In this document: piece by piece, positions 17,723 through 25,243 of the stretch
Position numbering within the stretch: position 1 is the first letter of the stretch
Layout: every line of letters starts with the position of its first letter
Source: an uncultured Prevotella sp.
GTDB taxonomy: Bacteria; Bacteroidota; Bacteroidia; Bacteroidales; Bacteroidaceae
DNA length: 59,496 nucleotides
Assembly (NCBI GenBank): GCA_944320255.1
Contig: CALUGU010000005.1
Coordinates: 1 to 59,496 of the forward strand
Reading direction: 5' to 3'
Program-made: the position numbers and the translations under genes
Notes under the pieces: generated by a model
What the model was told of the DNA's origin: nothing
Database searches by the model: none
The model's input: the letters and a program-made list of their open reading frames with translations, nothing else

Positions 17723-17802
17723 GGCGGGTGCCCGCCGGCGCAAGTCCGGGCCGCTGTCCGCGAGGCGTTCGCCGGCGGAGGGCAGGGCGTGCGGCGCGCC
17801 GC
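17723..17802 (+). other. GC-rich, strongly structured ppk leader
   Basis: The transcribed leader between the -7 box and ppk is far richer in GC than its surroundings. It contains GGCGGG/CCCGCC (17723-17736), CGCCGGCG copies that can pair with each other, and the palindrome GCGGCGCGCCGC (17791-17802). No known riboswitch is recognised. Confidence 0.4.
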
Positions 17803-17831
17803 CGTGACATAATTCAGAATAAGCAGACACT

Positions 17832-19934
17832 ATGGCCGTTAAGATTATCAACAAGAAAAAGAAAGAGAGCCGCTACGTTGAGCGCGACGTCAGCTGGATG
17901 TACTTCAACCACCGCATATTGCAGGAGGCCCGCAAGACGGACATCCCGCTGCTTGAGCGGCTGTCGTTCCTCGGCATTTACTCTAACAACCTTGACGAGT
18001 TCTTCCGCGTGCGCATGGCTTCGCTCAACCGCCTGTTGGAGTCTGACAACAAGGAAGTGCGCAAGCAGCACGACAACATACGCAAGACCATCAAGACGAT
18101 AAACCGCCTGAACACGCAGTTCAGCCAGGAGTACACCGTCGCCATAGACGAAGTGTTCAAGGCGTTGGAGGAGCATAACATCCGCCTTATCGACAACACG
18201 CAGCTCAACGACGAGCAGGCCGCATTCCTGAAAGCCTACTACCACGACCGCCTCAACGGCTACACCAACCCCGTGTGGTTCTCCGAGATTGACGAGATAG
18301 GCCAGCTTGAGGACAACCGCATCTACCTCTTGGTGAAGAAGACCGAGCAATCCGACGGCCTGCGGCTGCCCAAGAGCAGCCTGGCGATAATCAAGGTGCC
18401 CGACAGGGAGCACGGGCGGTTCGTCAAGGTGCCGTCGTCTGACGGATGCGACAACATCATGTACCTCGACGACGTTGTGCGCTACTGCCTCCCGTTGATA
18501 TTCATCGGCTTCAAGCCGAGCACGTTCGAGGCCTACTCCTTCAAGTTCACGAAGGACGCCGAGATGGAGATGGACAACGATTTCGACTACGGCGTGCTGC
18601 AAAAAATAGCCAAGGGCGTGAGCAGCAGGCGGCACGGCGACCCCGTGCGCCTTATCTACGACAAGCAGATGCCTAAGGATATGAGGAAGAAGTTGATGTC
18701 GAAAATCGACGTCAGCAAGCTCGACGCCTCGCTCGCCAGCAGCCGTTACCAGAACCACAAGGACCTGATGGGCTTCCCTGACTGCGGCCACGACGAGCTG
18801 AAGTTCCCCAAGTGGCGGCCGATATTGAAGCAGGAGTTCCTCTCGCAGGAGAGCATCCTCGACCGGATACGCCGCAAGGACTTGTTCATCCACGTGCCTT
18901 ACCACTCGTTCGACGGCTACATCCGCGTGCTGCGCGAGGCCGCCCTGAAGCCTGAAGTGAAGTCTATCAAGACCACGCTGTACCGTCTGGCGAAAGACTC
19001 CAAGGTCGTTAAGGCCTTGATTTGCGCCGCACGCAACGGCAAGAAGGTGACGGCCGTGGTGGAACTGCTGGCCCGCTTCGACGAAGAGAGCAACATAAAG
19101 TGGAGCAAGCGGATGCAAGAGGAAGGCATCAACGTGATTTTCGGCGTAGAGGGACTTAAGATCCACTCGAAGCTGTTGTACATAGAGTCGAAGCAGGGCG
19201 ACATCGCCTGCGTGGGCACGGGCAACTTCCACGAGGGCAACGCCAAGACTTACACCGACTACCTGATGATGACCGCCAGGAAGAACATCGTGCAGGAGGT
19301 GCGCAAGGTGTTCGACTTCATCGACCGCCCGTTCTCACAGGTGCGCTTCAAGGAGCTGATGGTGTCGCCCAACTCGATGAAGAACCGCGTCATCGCGCTC
19401 ATCAACAACGAGATGAAGAACGCCCGCGCGGGTCGCGAGGCGTGGATTAAGATGAAGATAAACCACATCACGGAGCTTGACGTCGTGAACAAACTCTACG
19501 CCGCCTCGCAGGCCGGCGTGAAGATAGGCATCGTGCTCCGGGGCAACTGCTCGCTCGTGACGGGCGTGCCCGGCGTGAGCGACAACATCAAGGCCGTGGG
19601 CATAATAGACCGCTACTTAGAGCATTCGCGCATACTGATATTCTGCAACGGCGGCGCGCCCAAGTACTTCATAGGCAGCGCGGACTGGATGCCGCGCAAT
19701 CTGCTCAACCGCATCGAGGTGATGGCTCCCGTCTACGACGAGGACATGAGGCGCGACCTTATGCGCACTGTTGACTACGGACTGCGCGACACCACCAACG
19801 GACGCATAGTTGACGGCACGGGGATGAACACGATACAGCCCGTCGAGGGCGACCGCCCTTTCCGCTCGCAAGAGGAGCTGCACAACGCTTACGAGGCCGA
19901 GGCGAAAACCGTAAGCGCCGCCGGCAACGATTGA
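17832..19934 (+). CDS. ppk1: polyphosphate kinase 1
   Basis: PPK1 reversibly polymerises the gamma phosphate of ATP into polyphosphate at the membrane. The 700-residue product has all four PPK1 domains. The N-terminal helical domain contains RDVSWMYFNHRIL and YSNNLDEFFRVRM. The head domain follows. The two phospholipase-D-like domains carry the phosphorylated histidine, His445 in GLKIHSKLLY, and the second active-site histidine, His598 in LEHSRILIF. Other conserved pieces are SIKTTLYRLA, TGNFHEGNA and GSADWMPRNL. Downstream on the same strand is a Ppx/GppA phosphatase, the enzyme that degrades polyphosphate, but 454 bases of repeats separate them. Confidence 0.96.
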   Translation: MAVKIINKKKKESRYVERDVSWMYFNHRILQEARKTDIPLLERLSFLGIYSNNLDEFFRVRMASLNRLLESDNKEVRKQHDNIRKTIKTINRLNTQFSQEYTVAIDEVFKALEEHNIRLIDNTQLNDEQAAFLKAYYHDRLNGYTNPVWFSEIDEIGQLEDNRIYLLVKKTEQSDGLRLPKSSLAIIKVPDREHGRFVKVPSSDGCDNIMYLDDVVRYCLPLIFIGFKPSTFEAYSFKFTKDAEMEMDNDFDYGVLQKIAKGVSSRRHGDPVRLIYDKQMPKDMRKKLMSKIDVSKLDASLASSRYQNHKDLMGFPDCGHDELKFPKWRPILKQEFLSQESILDRIRRKDLFIHVPYHSFDGYIRVLREAALKPEVKSIKTTLYRLAKDSKVVKALICAARNGKKVTAVVELLARFDEESNIKWSKRMQEEGINVIFGVEGLKIHSKLLYIESKQGDIACVGTGNFHEGNAKTYTDYLMMTARKNIVQEVRKVFDFIDRPFSQVRFKELMVSPNSMKNRVIALINNEMKNARAGREAWIKMKINHITELDVVNKLYAASQAGVKIGIVLRGNCSLVTGVPGVSDNIKAVGIIDRYLEHSRILIFCNGGAPKYFIGSADWMPRNLLNRIEVMAPVYDEDMRRDLMRTVDYGLRDTTNGRIVDGTGMNTIQPVEGDRPFRSQEELHNAYEAEAKTVSAAGND

Positions 19935-19940
19935 CGCCGC

Positions 19941-20063
19941 CGCCGTTTGCCGTCTCTTGCAGTGCAAAAGACCGTCTTTCGCATTGCAAGAGACGGCAAA
20001 TCGCAGCGCAAAAGGCCGTGTTCTGCAATGCCGTTCGTAACGTGCTGATTATCAATTAAGTAA
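19941..20063. repeat. family A repeat array, copy 5
   Basis: The array immediately follows the ppk stop. Units include TTTGCCGTCTCTTGC, GCAAAAGACCGTCTTTCGC, GCAAGAGACGGCAAATCGC and GCAAAAGGCCGTGTTCTGC, and it ends at GTAACGTGCTGATTATCAA. The opposite-facing GCCGTCTCTTGC / GCAAGAGACGGC pair gives a strong hairpin that may terminate ppk. Confidence 0.75.
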
Positions 20064-20191
20064 CAATTTGTAAGCAACTGATGAAATATCAACGCCCGGA
20101 AAGCGTTGTTTAAATATATTACAAACATCGGGGGAACAAGCAAAAGAGAGTAAAGAAGACGTAAAAGGCGAAAGTAAACAGCAAAAAACAG

Positions 20192-20314
20192 CCTTTGTAG
20201 GGACATAATTCATTATGTCCGCACGCCTTGAAAAGGCGTATTTCAAGCGGCAGACATTGCTATGATACGTTTCTACGAAACGTTCGGACATAATAAATTA
20301 CGTCCCTGCAAAGG
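20192..20314. mobile_element. family B element, copy 1 (123 bp, MITE-like)
   Basis: The terminal inverted repeats 20192-20225 and 20281-20314 match at 30 of 34 positions (CCTTTGTAGGGACATAATT...). Each arm is itself a palindrome around GGACATAAT/ATTATGTCC. Two further hairpins lie inside: ACGCC...GGCGT and ACGTTTCTACGAAACGT (20268-20284). A second copy with the same layout is at 31896-32017. The element encodes nothing. It sits between ppk and ppx. Confidence 0.75.
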
Positions 20315-20388
20315 TAGTCCACGCCGCTTTGACATTCTGCTACTTACTCCTTCACTCCTTACTCCTTCCCTCCTAAAACCTAAAAACT

Positions 20389-21273
20389 ATGAGATTAGCT
20401 GCAATAGACATTGGTTCAAACGGAGCGCGACTGCTCATCAAGAACTTCAGGACAGCCCAGGACGGCAGCCAACAGATTTCGCGCGTGATGTATATGCGCG
20501 TGCCCTTGCGCTTAGGGTCAGACGTTTTCACGCTCGGCAAGATTTCAAAGGAGCGCATGGTGATGATGAAGCACATGCTGAAAGCCTTCCGACAGCTGAT
20601 GAAGCTCAACGCCGTTGACGACTACAGAGCCTGCGCCACGTCGGCCATGCGCGACGCCGGGAACGGCAGGAAGGTGCTCAAGAAGCTGCGTGAGGACACC
20701 GGCATAGACATCGAGATAATCAACGGCCGCGAGGAAGCGCGCCTCCTCTGCAACAACATCGTTGAGAACATCGGCAGCGTGGAGGGCAACTACGCCTACA
20801 TCGACGTGGGCGGAGGCAGCACGGAGATTTCGTTGCTGCGCGACGGGGTGCTCACCCACAGCCAGTCTTACAACGTAGGCACGCTGCGCATGCTTGGCGG
20901 CATGGTGGCGAAAGAGACCGTCGAGAATATGAAGGCCGACCTGTGCCGCTTCGCCAAGGACTTGCCCGGCGTGCGCATGATAGGCTCCGGCGGCAACATC
21001 AACAAGCTCTTCAAGCTCTGCAACTCTGACAAGGCGGCGCGCACGGTGCCCGTAAGCGAGATAAAAGCCGTCTACGACAAGCTCAAGGCGTTAAGCGTTG
21101 AGGAGCGAATAGAGCAATACGGCCTGAAGGCCGACCGCGCCGACGTCATCATCCCGGCGTCGGAGGTGTTCATGCTCGTGGCCGAAGCCTTGCGGTGTGA
21201 CAGCATCCAGGTGCCCAACATCAGCCTTGCCGACAGCATAATCGACGGACTTTACAGGACTAAGTATGAGTAA
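20389..21273 (+). CDS. Ppx/GppA-family phosphatase, short form
   Basis: The 294-residue protein has the ASKHA-type fold of exopolyphosphatase/guanosine pentaphosphatase. The first phosphate loop is MRLAAIDIGSNGARLLI and the second DVGGGSTEISLL; the catalytic Glu region is ATSAMRDAGNGR. It ends after the two N-terminal domains and lacks the C-terminal HD-like and extra domains of E. coli Ppx (about 510 residues). It follows ppk, which supports a polyphosphate role, but pppGpp hydrolysis cannot be excluded. A pyrimidine-rich ACTCCTT tract directly precedes the start. Confidence 0.85.
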   Translation: MRLAAIDIGSNGARLLIKNFRTAQDGSQQISRVMYMRVPLRLGSDVFTLGKISKERMVMMKHMLKAFRQLMKLNAVDDYRACATSAMRDAGNGRKVLKKLREDTGIDIEIINGREEARLLCNNIVENIGSVEGNYAYIDVGGGSTEISLLRDGVLTHSQSYNVGTLRMLGGMVAKETVENMKADLCRFAKDLPGVRMIGSGGNINKLFKLCNSDKAARTVPVSEIKAVYDKLKALSVEERIEQYGLKADRADVIIPASEVFMLVAEALRCDSIQVPNISLADSIIDGLYRTKYE

Positions 21274-21280
21274 CACCCTG

Positions 21281-21423
21281 ATTGAGAATGTAAAATTAAG
21301 AATTGAAAATTATGATTTGCTTTGTTGGTTTATGCCGTGTCATGCGGCCGCTGTAACGTTTCTTGCCAACAACAAACATCTAAGGTAATCATAATTTTCA
21401 ATTATCAATTCTACATTTTCAAT
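21281..21423. repeat. 37-bp inverted repeat after ppx (family E)
   Basis: The arms 21281-21317 (ATTGAGAATGTAAAATTAAG...) and 21387-21423 pair with only a few mismatches. It starts 7 bases after the ppx stop and shares its words with the perfect hairpin at 29712. Confidence 0.7.
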
Positions 21424-21425
21424 TT

Positions 21426-21475
21426 GCTGAATGCGCCATAATGTCGGTCTCAACCGACATTATGGCGCATTCAGC
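21426..21475. promoter_or_regulatory. perfect 23-bp inverted repeat upstream of hsp20
   Basis: The arms 21426-21448 and 21453-21475 are perfectly complementary around the 4-base loop CTCA (GCTGAATGCGCCATAATG...). The right arm ends 7 bases before the -7 box of hsp20, so it covers the expected -33 region. It could be the ppx terminator on the + strand, an operator for hsp20, or both. It is not the CIRCE element. Confidence 0.6.
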
Positions 21476-21482
21476 GTTGTGG

Positions 21483-21490
21483 TACGTTTG
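21483..21490 (+). promoter_or_regulatory. -7 box of the hsp20 promoter
   Basis: TACGTTTG, 87 bases before the start. There is no TTG at -33; that position is occupied by the inverted repeat, which suggests regulated or activator-dependent transcription. Confidence 0.5.
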
Positions 21491-21576
21491 TTGCATTATC
21501 TCAAGTGAAGGCCGCGGGGAACGCCCGGAGCCGCAAACAAAACGAAATTAAACAACATATTAAAGAATAGGAGATA

Positions 21577-22008
21577 ATGATTATGACACCAGCTAATCGT
21601 AAAAACTCATGGTTACCCGACGTATTCAACGACTTTTTTGATACCGACTTCATGCCCCGCACCAACGCTACCGCACCGGCGATAAATGTAAAGGAGAGCG
21701 AAGTTGACTATGAAGTGGAGCTGGCTGCGCCCGGAATGACGAAGGAAGACTTCAACGTTCACCTCAACCAGGACGGCGACCTGACAATCAAGATGGAAAA
21801 GAAAGCCGAGAACAAGGAGGAGGACAAGAAGGCCCACTACCTGCGCCGAGAGTTCGCTTACTCAAAGTTCGAGCAGACATTGATACTTCCCGACGACGTA
21901 GACAAGAACAACATATCAGCCCGTGTGGCCGACGGCGTGCTCACTGTTACCCTGCCCAAGATAAGGAAAGAGGAGCGCAACGTTGTCAGGCAGATAACGG
22001 TAGGGTGA
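21577..22008 (+). CDS. Hsp20 / alpha-crystallin small heat-shock protein
   Basis: The 143-residue chaperone binds unfolding proteins without ATP. The alpha-crystallin domain spans about 33-130: INVKESEVDYEVELAAPGM, then LRREFAYSKFEQTLILPDDV, then ISARVADGVLTVTLPK, with the A..dGVL.v..PK signature. A short C-terminal tail follows, with the usual I-x-I/V motif only weakly present. The sequence GGAGATA ends just before the ATG at 21577; a start at 21583 is also possible. A perfect 23-bp palindrome lies in the promoter region. Confidence 0.92.
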   Translation: MIMTPANRKNSWLPDVFNDFFDTDFMPRTNATAPAINVKESEVDYEVELAAPGMTKEDFNVHLNQDGDLTIKMEKKAENKEEDKKAHYLRREFAYSKFEQTLILPDDVDKNNISARVADGVLTVTLPKIRKEERNVVRQITVG

Positions 22009-22020
22009 TATTTTCTTAGT

Positions 22021-22131
22021 AGTAAAGGAGTAAAAGTAGTAAAGGAGTTAAGACATTAGCCAACGTTGCTGTATTTATTATTAGCAACAAGGCATTTGTC
22101 TTAACTCCTTTACTCCTTTTACTCCTTTACT
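22021..22131. terminator. 35-bp inverted repeat between hsp20 and tlpA-like gene (family E)
   Basis: The arms 22021-22055 (AGTAAAGGAGTAAAAGTAG...) and 22097-22131 match at 34 of 35 positions. It separates convergent genes and is built from AGTAAAGG words. A bidirectional terminator is likely. Confidence 0.7.
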
Positions 22132-22147
22132 CCTTACTTCTTAAAAA

Positions 22148-23227
22148 CTAAAAACCATACACCTCTTTGAGCTTCGCGCCGAGGTCGCCGCCACGCAAAT
22201 CAGTGGCGACAATCTTGCCTTCGCCGTCGAGCAGGATGTTTGCCGGTATGGCGTTGATGCCGTAGACGGCGACGGCGGCCGACTGCCAAGCCTTCAGGTC
22301 GCTGATGTTCGGCCACTCCAAGCCTATCTGTTTGATTGCGGCTTTCCACGCTTCGCCGTCCTTGTCGAACGATACGCCTACCACCTCGAAGCCCTTTGCG
22401 TGGTATTTCTTATAGTTCGCCACCACGTTGGGCATCTCCTGGCGGCACGGGCCGCACCAGCTCGCCCAGAAGTCAACCAACACATAATTCCCTTTTCCGC
22501 ACCACTCGCTCAGCTTGCGGGGCTTTCCCTCGGTGTCGTTCATCGTCAGGTCGGTGAACATCTTGCCGGGCATACGCTTCTCCAAGGCCGTGAGCTGCGC
22601 CTTCACGCGCGCCATTGCGGGGTGGTTGTAGTAAGGAGCCGTTTCAGGAAGAAGCTCCTTCAGCTCGTCGTAGTCGAGCATATAATAAAGCTGTGAGAGG
22701 TAGAAGGCAGGAATGAGGTTGTCCTTGTTTGCCTTCACAATGTCCAACTGCTTTGCTATTGCCTCGTTTTGCAGCCGCTCGGCCACGGCCTCTATTTCTT
22801 TCAGCTTGGCCTTTCCGGCATCCGTAGCGTCAGCTGCTGCGGCGCGATAATCCTTTGTCGCCTCGTTGAGGCTGTCCGTAAATACGGACAGTTCGTTGTC
22901 GTAAGCGTACATCTTCTTGTTCAATTCCGAACCGTTAAAGGTCTTGTCAACGGTGTTAAGATCAACGGGCGTACCGTCGTTGAACACCGGCAGGTAATAA
23001 TTACCCGTTATTATGAGCATTATTTCGTCCTTCGGCAGCGTGCCGTCGAGCGTGAATTTGCCGTCAGTAACGGTTGCGCTGTCAACAGGCTGGCGTGCGT
23101 TCATCACTCCGAGATACACCGTTTTTACGTCGGCGGGCACGCTGCCCGTAATCTTGTAAGCCGTGTCCTGCGCCTTCACCGGCAGCAAACCGAGGGCGAG
23201 GGCGGCGATGGTTAAAGTCTTTTTCAT
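22148..23227 (-). CDS. exported thioredoxin-like protein (DUF4369 + TlpA/ResA domain)
   Basis: The 359 residues begin with a signal peptide (to about residue 20). A beta-rich DUF4369-like N-terminal domain (20-110) is followed by a helical linker. A thioredoxin/AhpC-TSA domain follows from about residue 220, with the redox motif WCGPC (Cys258, Cys261) inside FWASWCGPCRQEMPN. Such proteins reduce disulfides in the periplasm, for example in cytochrome c maturation or stress response, and are abundant in Bacteroidetes. A TAACTTTG box lies 33 bases upstream on the minus strand (23260-23267). Confidence 0.88.
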   Translation of the reverse strand: MKKTLTIAALALGLLPVKAQDTAYKITGSVPADVKTVYLGVMNARQPVDSATVTDGKFTLDGTLPKDEIMLIITGNYYLPVFNDGTPVDLNTVDKTFNGSELNKKMYAYDNELSVFTDSLNEATKDYRAAAADATDAGKAKLKEIEAVAERLQNEAIAKQLDIVKANKDNLIPAFYLSQLYYMLDYDELKELLPETAPYYNHPAMARVKAQLTALEKRMPGKMFTDLTMNDTEGKPRKLSEWCGKGNYVLVDFWASWCGPCRQEMPNVVANYKKYHAKGFEVVGVSFDKDGEAWKAAIKQIGLEWPNISDLKAWQSAAVAVYGINAIPANILLDGEGKIVATDLRGGDLGAKLKEVYGF

Positions 23228-23259
23228 CGTTTATTGCGTTTTGATTAGATACTTAAATG

Positions 23260-23267
23260 CAAAGTTA
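23260..23267 (-). promoter_or_regulatory. -7 box of the TlpA-like gene promoter
   Basis: Minus strand TAACTTTG, 33 bases from the start codon. Confidence 0.5.
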
Positions 23268-23349
23268 TCACTTAACGCCGACAAGGCAAACAAAAGCCGA
23301 TAAAATCTCCACTTGTTGACGTTTTTTATCCAAACCGAAATTGAGTGAA

Positions 23350-23475
23350 ATGCGAAAGGCCGCAAACGGCGTCGCGATTGACGGTCTTTTGGCGTGCGAT
23401 TTGCCGTCTTTTACAAGCCAAAAGACGGCAAATTGGATGGCTATTGGTAACTTTTTGACAGTCAACAAGTTACAA
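23350..23475. repeat. family A repeat array, copy 6
   Basis: Units GCGAAAGGCCGC, GACGGTCTTTTGGCG, TTTGCCGTCTTTTAC and GCCAAAAGACGGCAAATTGG end at GGTAACTTTTTGACAGTCAAC. It lies in the divergent 359-base gap between the thioredoxin-like gene and the queuosine transporter. Confidence 0.75.
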
Positions 23476-23526
23476 CAGAACATAAAATTTGCCTTCACAA
23501 GCAGTGCGAAATACGGGAAAATGCAG

Positions 23527-23534
23527 TAATTTTG
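23527..23534 (+). promoter_or_regulatory. -7 box of the queuosine operon promoter
   Basis: TAATTTTG. The transcript would start near 23540, about 12 bases before the riboswitch stem. Confidence 0.55.
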
Positions 23535-23551
23535 CAGTCGGAATATATTTA

Positions 23552-23583
23552 CAGAGTGCTTGGTAAACCTCTTTAAAAACAAG
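23552..23583 (+). ncRNA. preQ1-I riboswitch
   Basis: The leader fits the class I preQ1 aptamer: P1 AGAG (23553-23556) with CUCU (23569-23572), a 12-base loop UGCUUGGUAAAC, an A-rich tail UUAAAAA, and the pseudoknot P2 CUUG (23559-23562) with CAAG (23580-23583). The Bacillus subtilis aptamer, from memory, has the same 12-base loop length (UUCUAGCUACAC) and P2 UAG/CUA, so P2 here shows a compensatory change. The C before P1' (23568) is the expected ligand-pairing base. The 3' strand of P2 ends 3 bases before the ATG at 23587. Ligand binding would therefore hide the start region, giving translational control of the preQ1/queuosine transporter. Confidence 0.8.
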
Positions 23584-23586
23584 AAA

Positions 23587-24276
23587 ATGGAACAACGTAA
23601 GCAACAAGTCAGTGTGCTGTTCATGCTTTTCAGCATACTGTTTTGCGTTTGCCTGATAACGGCGAACGTGCTGGAAACAAAGCAAATCTCCTTCGGGGCT
23701 GTCAACATCACGGGCGGACTGCTCGTCTTCCCCGTGTCTTACATCATCAACGACTGCGTGTGCGAGGTGTGGGGTTTCCGCAAGGCAAGGCTCCTGATAT
23801 GGGTAGGCTTCGCCATGAACCTTATCTTTGTCACCTTCGGAGCATTGGCCGACGCCATCCCCGGCGCGCCTTACTGGCACAACGACGAGGGCTTCCACGC
23901 CGTGTTCGGCCTCGCCCCGCGCATTGCCGCGGCGTCGTTCGTTGCCTTCCTGGTAGGCTCGTTCATCAACGCCTACGTGATGAGCCGTATGAAAATATCG
24001 TCTCACGGTAAGCATTTCTCCGTGCGCGCCGTTGTGAGCACGCTCTTCGGCGAGACCGCCGACTCGCTCGTGTTCTTCCCGTTGGCGTTGTCCGGCGTGG
24101 TGCCCGCCGGCGAGATGGTGTCGCTGATAATATCACAGGTGGTGCTCAAGACGCTCTACGAAATCATCGTCCTGCCCCTGACGGTGCGCGTTGTGCGCAA
24201 GACAAAGCAGCACGAGGGCGAGGATGTGTATGACGAAGGCATCAGTTACAACGTACTTAAGATATTTAACTTATAG
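23587..24276 (+). CDS. yhhQ: queuosine precursor transporter (YhhQ/VUT family)
   Basis: The 229-residue membrane protein has six hydrophobic helices and the family motifs ANVLETKQISFG, GGLLVFPVSYIINDCVCEVWG and FGETADSLVFFPLA. The family imports preQ0, preQ1 or queuine for tRNA modification. The start at 23587 is fixed by the preQ1-I riboswitch just upstream: an earlier TTG in frame at 23560 would lie inside the aptamer. The next gene, queF, makes preQ1, so the two form one queuosine unit and both are likely under the riboswitch. Confidence 0.92.
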   Translation: MEQRKQQVSVLFMLFSILFCVCLITANVLETKQISFGAVNITGGLLVFPVSYIINDCVCEVWGFRKARLLIWVGFAMNLIFVTFGALADAIPGAPYWHNDEGFHAVFGLAPRIAAASFVAFLVGSFINAYVMSRMKISSHGKHFSVRAVVSTLFGETADSLVFFPLALSGVVPAGEMVSLIISQVVLKTLYEIIVLPLTVRVVRKTKQHEGEDVYDEGISYNVLKIFNL

Positions 24277-24307
24277 CCTCTCCCAGCCTCCCCATAAGGG
24301 GAGGGGC
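24277..24307. repeat. family C palindrome, copy 1
   Basis: CCTCTCCCAGCCTCCCC, ATAA, GGGGAGGGGC: a CTCCC/GGGAG hairpin just after the transporter stop. An inverted relative lies at 24406-24438, inside queF. Confidence 0.65.
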
Positions 24308-24359
24308 AATGTTAGCTTTGTAGTTTAAAATAAAATAAAACAAAAATAGTACTTTAAAT

Positions 24360-24875
24360 ATGGCAGACAGCATATCAGGAAACATACCGCAATGTGCCAA
24401 CCAATCACTCCCCCACGGGGGGAGCAGGGAGGGGACTTCTCTTAATGCGCTTGGAAAGACCACCCAATACCGCATGGACTACGCCCCCGACGTGCTCGAA
24501 ACGTTCGTCAACAAGCACCAGGAAAACGACTACTGGGTGCGCTTCAACTGCCCGGAGTTCACGTCCCTGTGCCCGATTACAGGCCAACCCGACTTCGCCG
24601 AGATACGCATCAGCTACATCCCCGACATCAAGATGGTGGAAAGCAAGAGCCTGAAGCTCTACCTTTTCAGTTTCCGCAACCACGGCGACTTCCACGAGGA
24701 CTGCGTTAACATCATAATGAAAGACCTCATCCGCCTTATGGACCCTAAATACATAGAGGTGACGGGACTGTTCACGCCCCGCGGCGGAATAAGCATCTAC
24801 CCCTACGCCAACTACGGACGACCCGGCACGAAGTATGAACGCCTGGCCGAAGAAAGGTTTGCAAGGCACGAGTAA
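24360..24875 (+). CDS. queF: preQ0 reductase QueF, with a repeat-derived N-terminal insertion
   Basis: QueF reduces 7-cyano-7-deazaguanine (preQ0) to preQ1 with NADPH, the step before insertion into tRNA. The 171 residues are the short (homodimer) form. The catalytic site is [13 protein letters not shown], with Cys71 and Asp78, followed by [17 protein letters not shown] (NADPH motif) and FHEDCVN. Relatives begin close to the LGKTTQY segment. Here about 15 residues ([15 protein letters not shown]) and then residues 16-27 ([12 protein letters not shown]), encoded by a family C palindrome, come first. The N-terminus is thus extended, or a start nearer residue 30 is used; no ATG is available there. 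Confidence 0.92.
   Translation: MADSISGNIPQCANQSLPHGGSREGTSLNALGKTTQYRMDYAPDVLETFVNKHQENDYWVRFNCPEFTSLCPITGQPDFAEIRISYIPDIKMVESKSLKLYLFSFRNHGDFHEDCVNIIMKDLIRLMDPKYIEVTGLFTPRGGISIYPYANYGRPGTKYERLAEERFARHE
24406..24438. repeat. family C palindrome inside queF, copy 2
   Basis: CACTCCCCCACGGGGGGAGC followed by AGGGAGGGGACTT is the inverted counterpart of the repeat at 24277-24307. It is translated in frame as about residues 16-26 of QueF. The queF start codon lies between the two copies. Confidence 0.65.
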
Positions 24876-24887
24876 GATAGCAGGCGA

Positions 24888-25243
24888 GCAGACAAGTGAC
24901 GAGCAGACAAGCCGTCAGAAACACCAAACACCCACCCCAACCCTCCCGAAGGGAGGGGGCTTAATATGCTTTTGAAGATATGCACGATCATAAGTTGATG
25001 ATTAAAAACATAATAAGCAAAGTCCGTTCAGCTATGAACGGACGGGTGACAGGCGTCCGTTTGCATATCGTTTTAAGTCTCACCTTATTTATATTAGCAC
25101 TCCCTGCATTATCCAAAAACTCCAACTCTGCTATTCAAAGCCCCTCCCTTGAGGAGGGTGTTGGGGTGGGTGTCATCTCCAAACCATCCAACGACACTGT
25201 TCAGAGCAGCCTTGTCTGCTCGTCTGCTTGTAACTTGTCTGCT
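24888..25243. repeat. nested inverted repeat pair around the patatin gene start (families D and C)
   Basis: The left side holds D words (GAGCAGACAAG twice, 24888-24921) then a C palindrome (24929-24960, CACCCACCCCAACCCTCCC...). The right side mirrors it: a C palindrome (25140-25172, ending GTTGGGGTGGGTG) then D words in reverse (CTTGTCTGCTCGTCTGC, 25211-25243). The start codon at 24980 lies in the loop. The whole right side is translated, as residues about 54-66 and 76-89 of the phospholipase. Confidence 0.7.

Noticed and set aside
17814-19232. 472-codon open frame antisense to ppk
   Set aside because: It mirrors the ppk coding frame; composition reflects reverse-strand codons of a clear PPK1, and no family is recognised.
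21426-21475. CIRCE element for HrcA at hsp20
   Set aside because: CIRCE is TTAGCACTC-N9-GAGTGCTAA; this palindrome has a different sequence and a 4-base loop.
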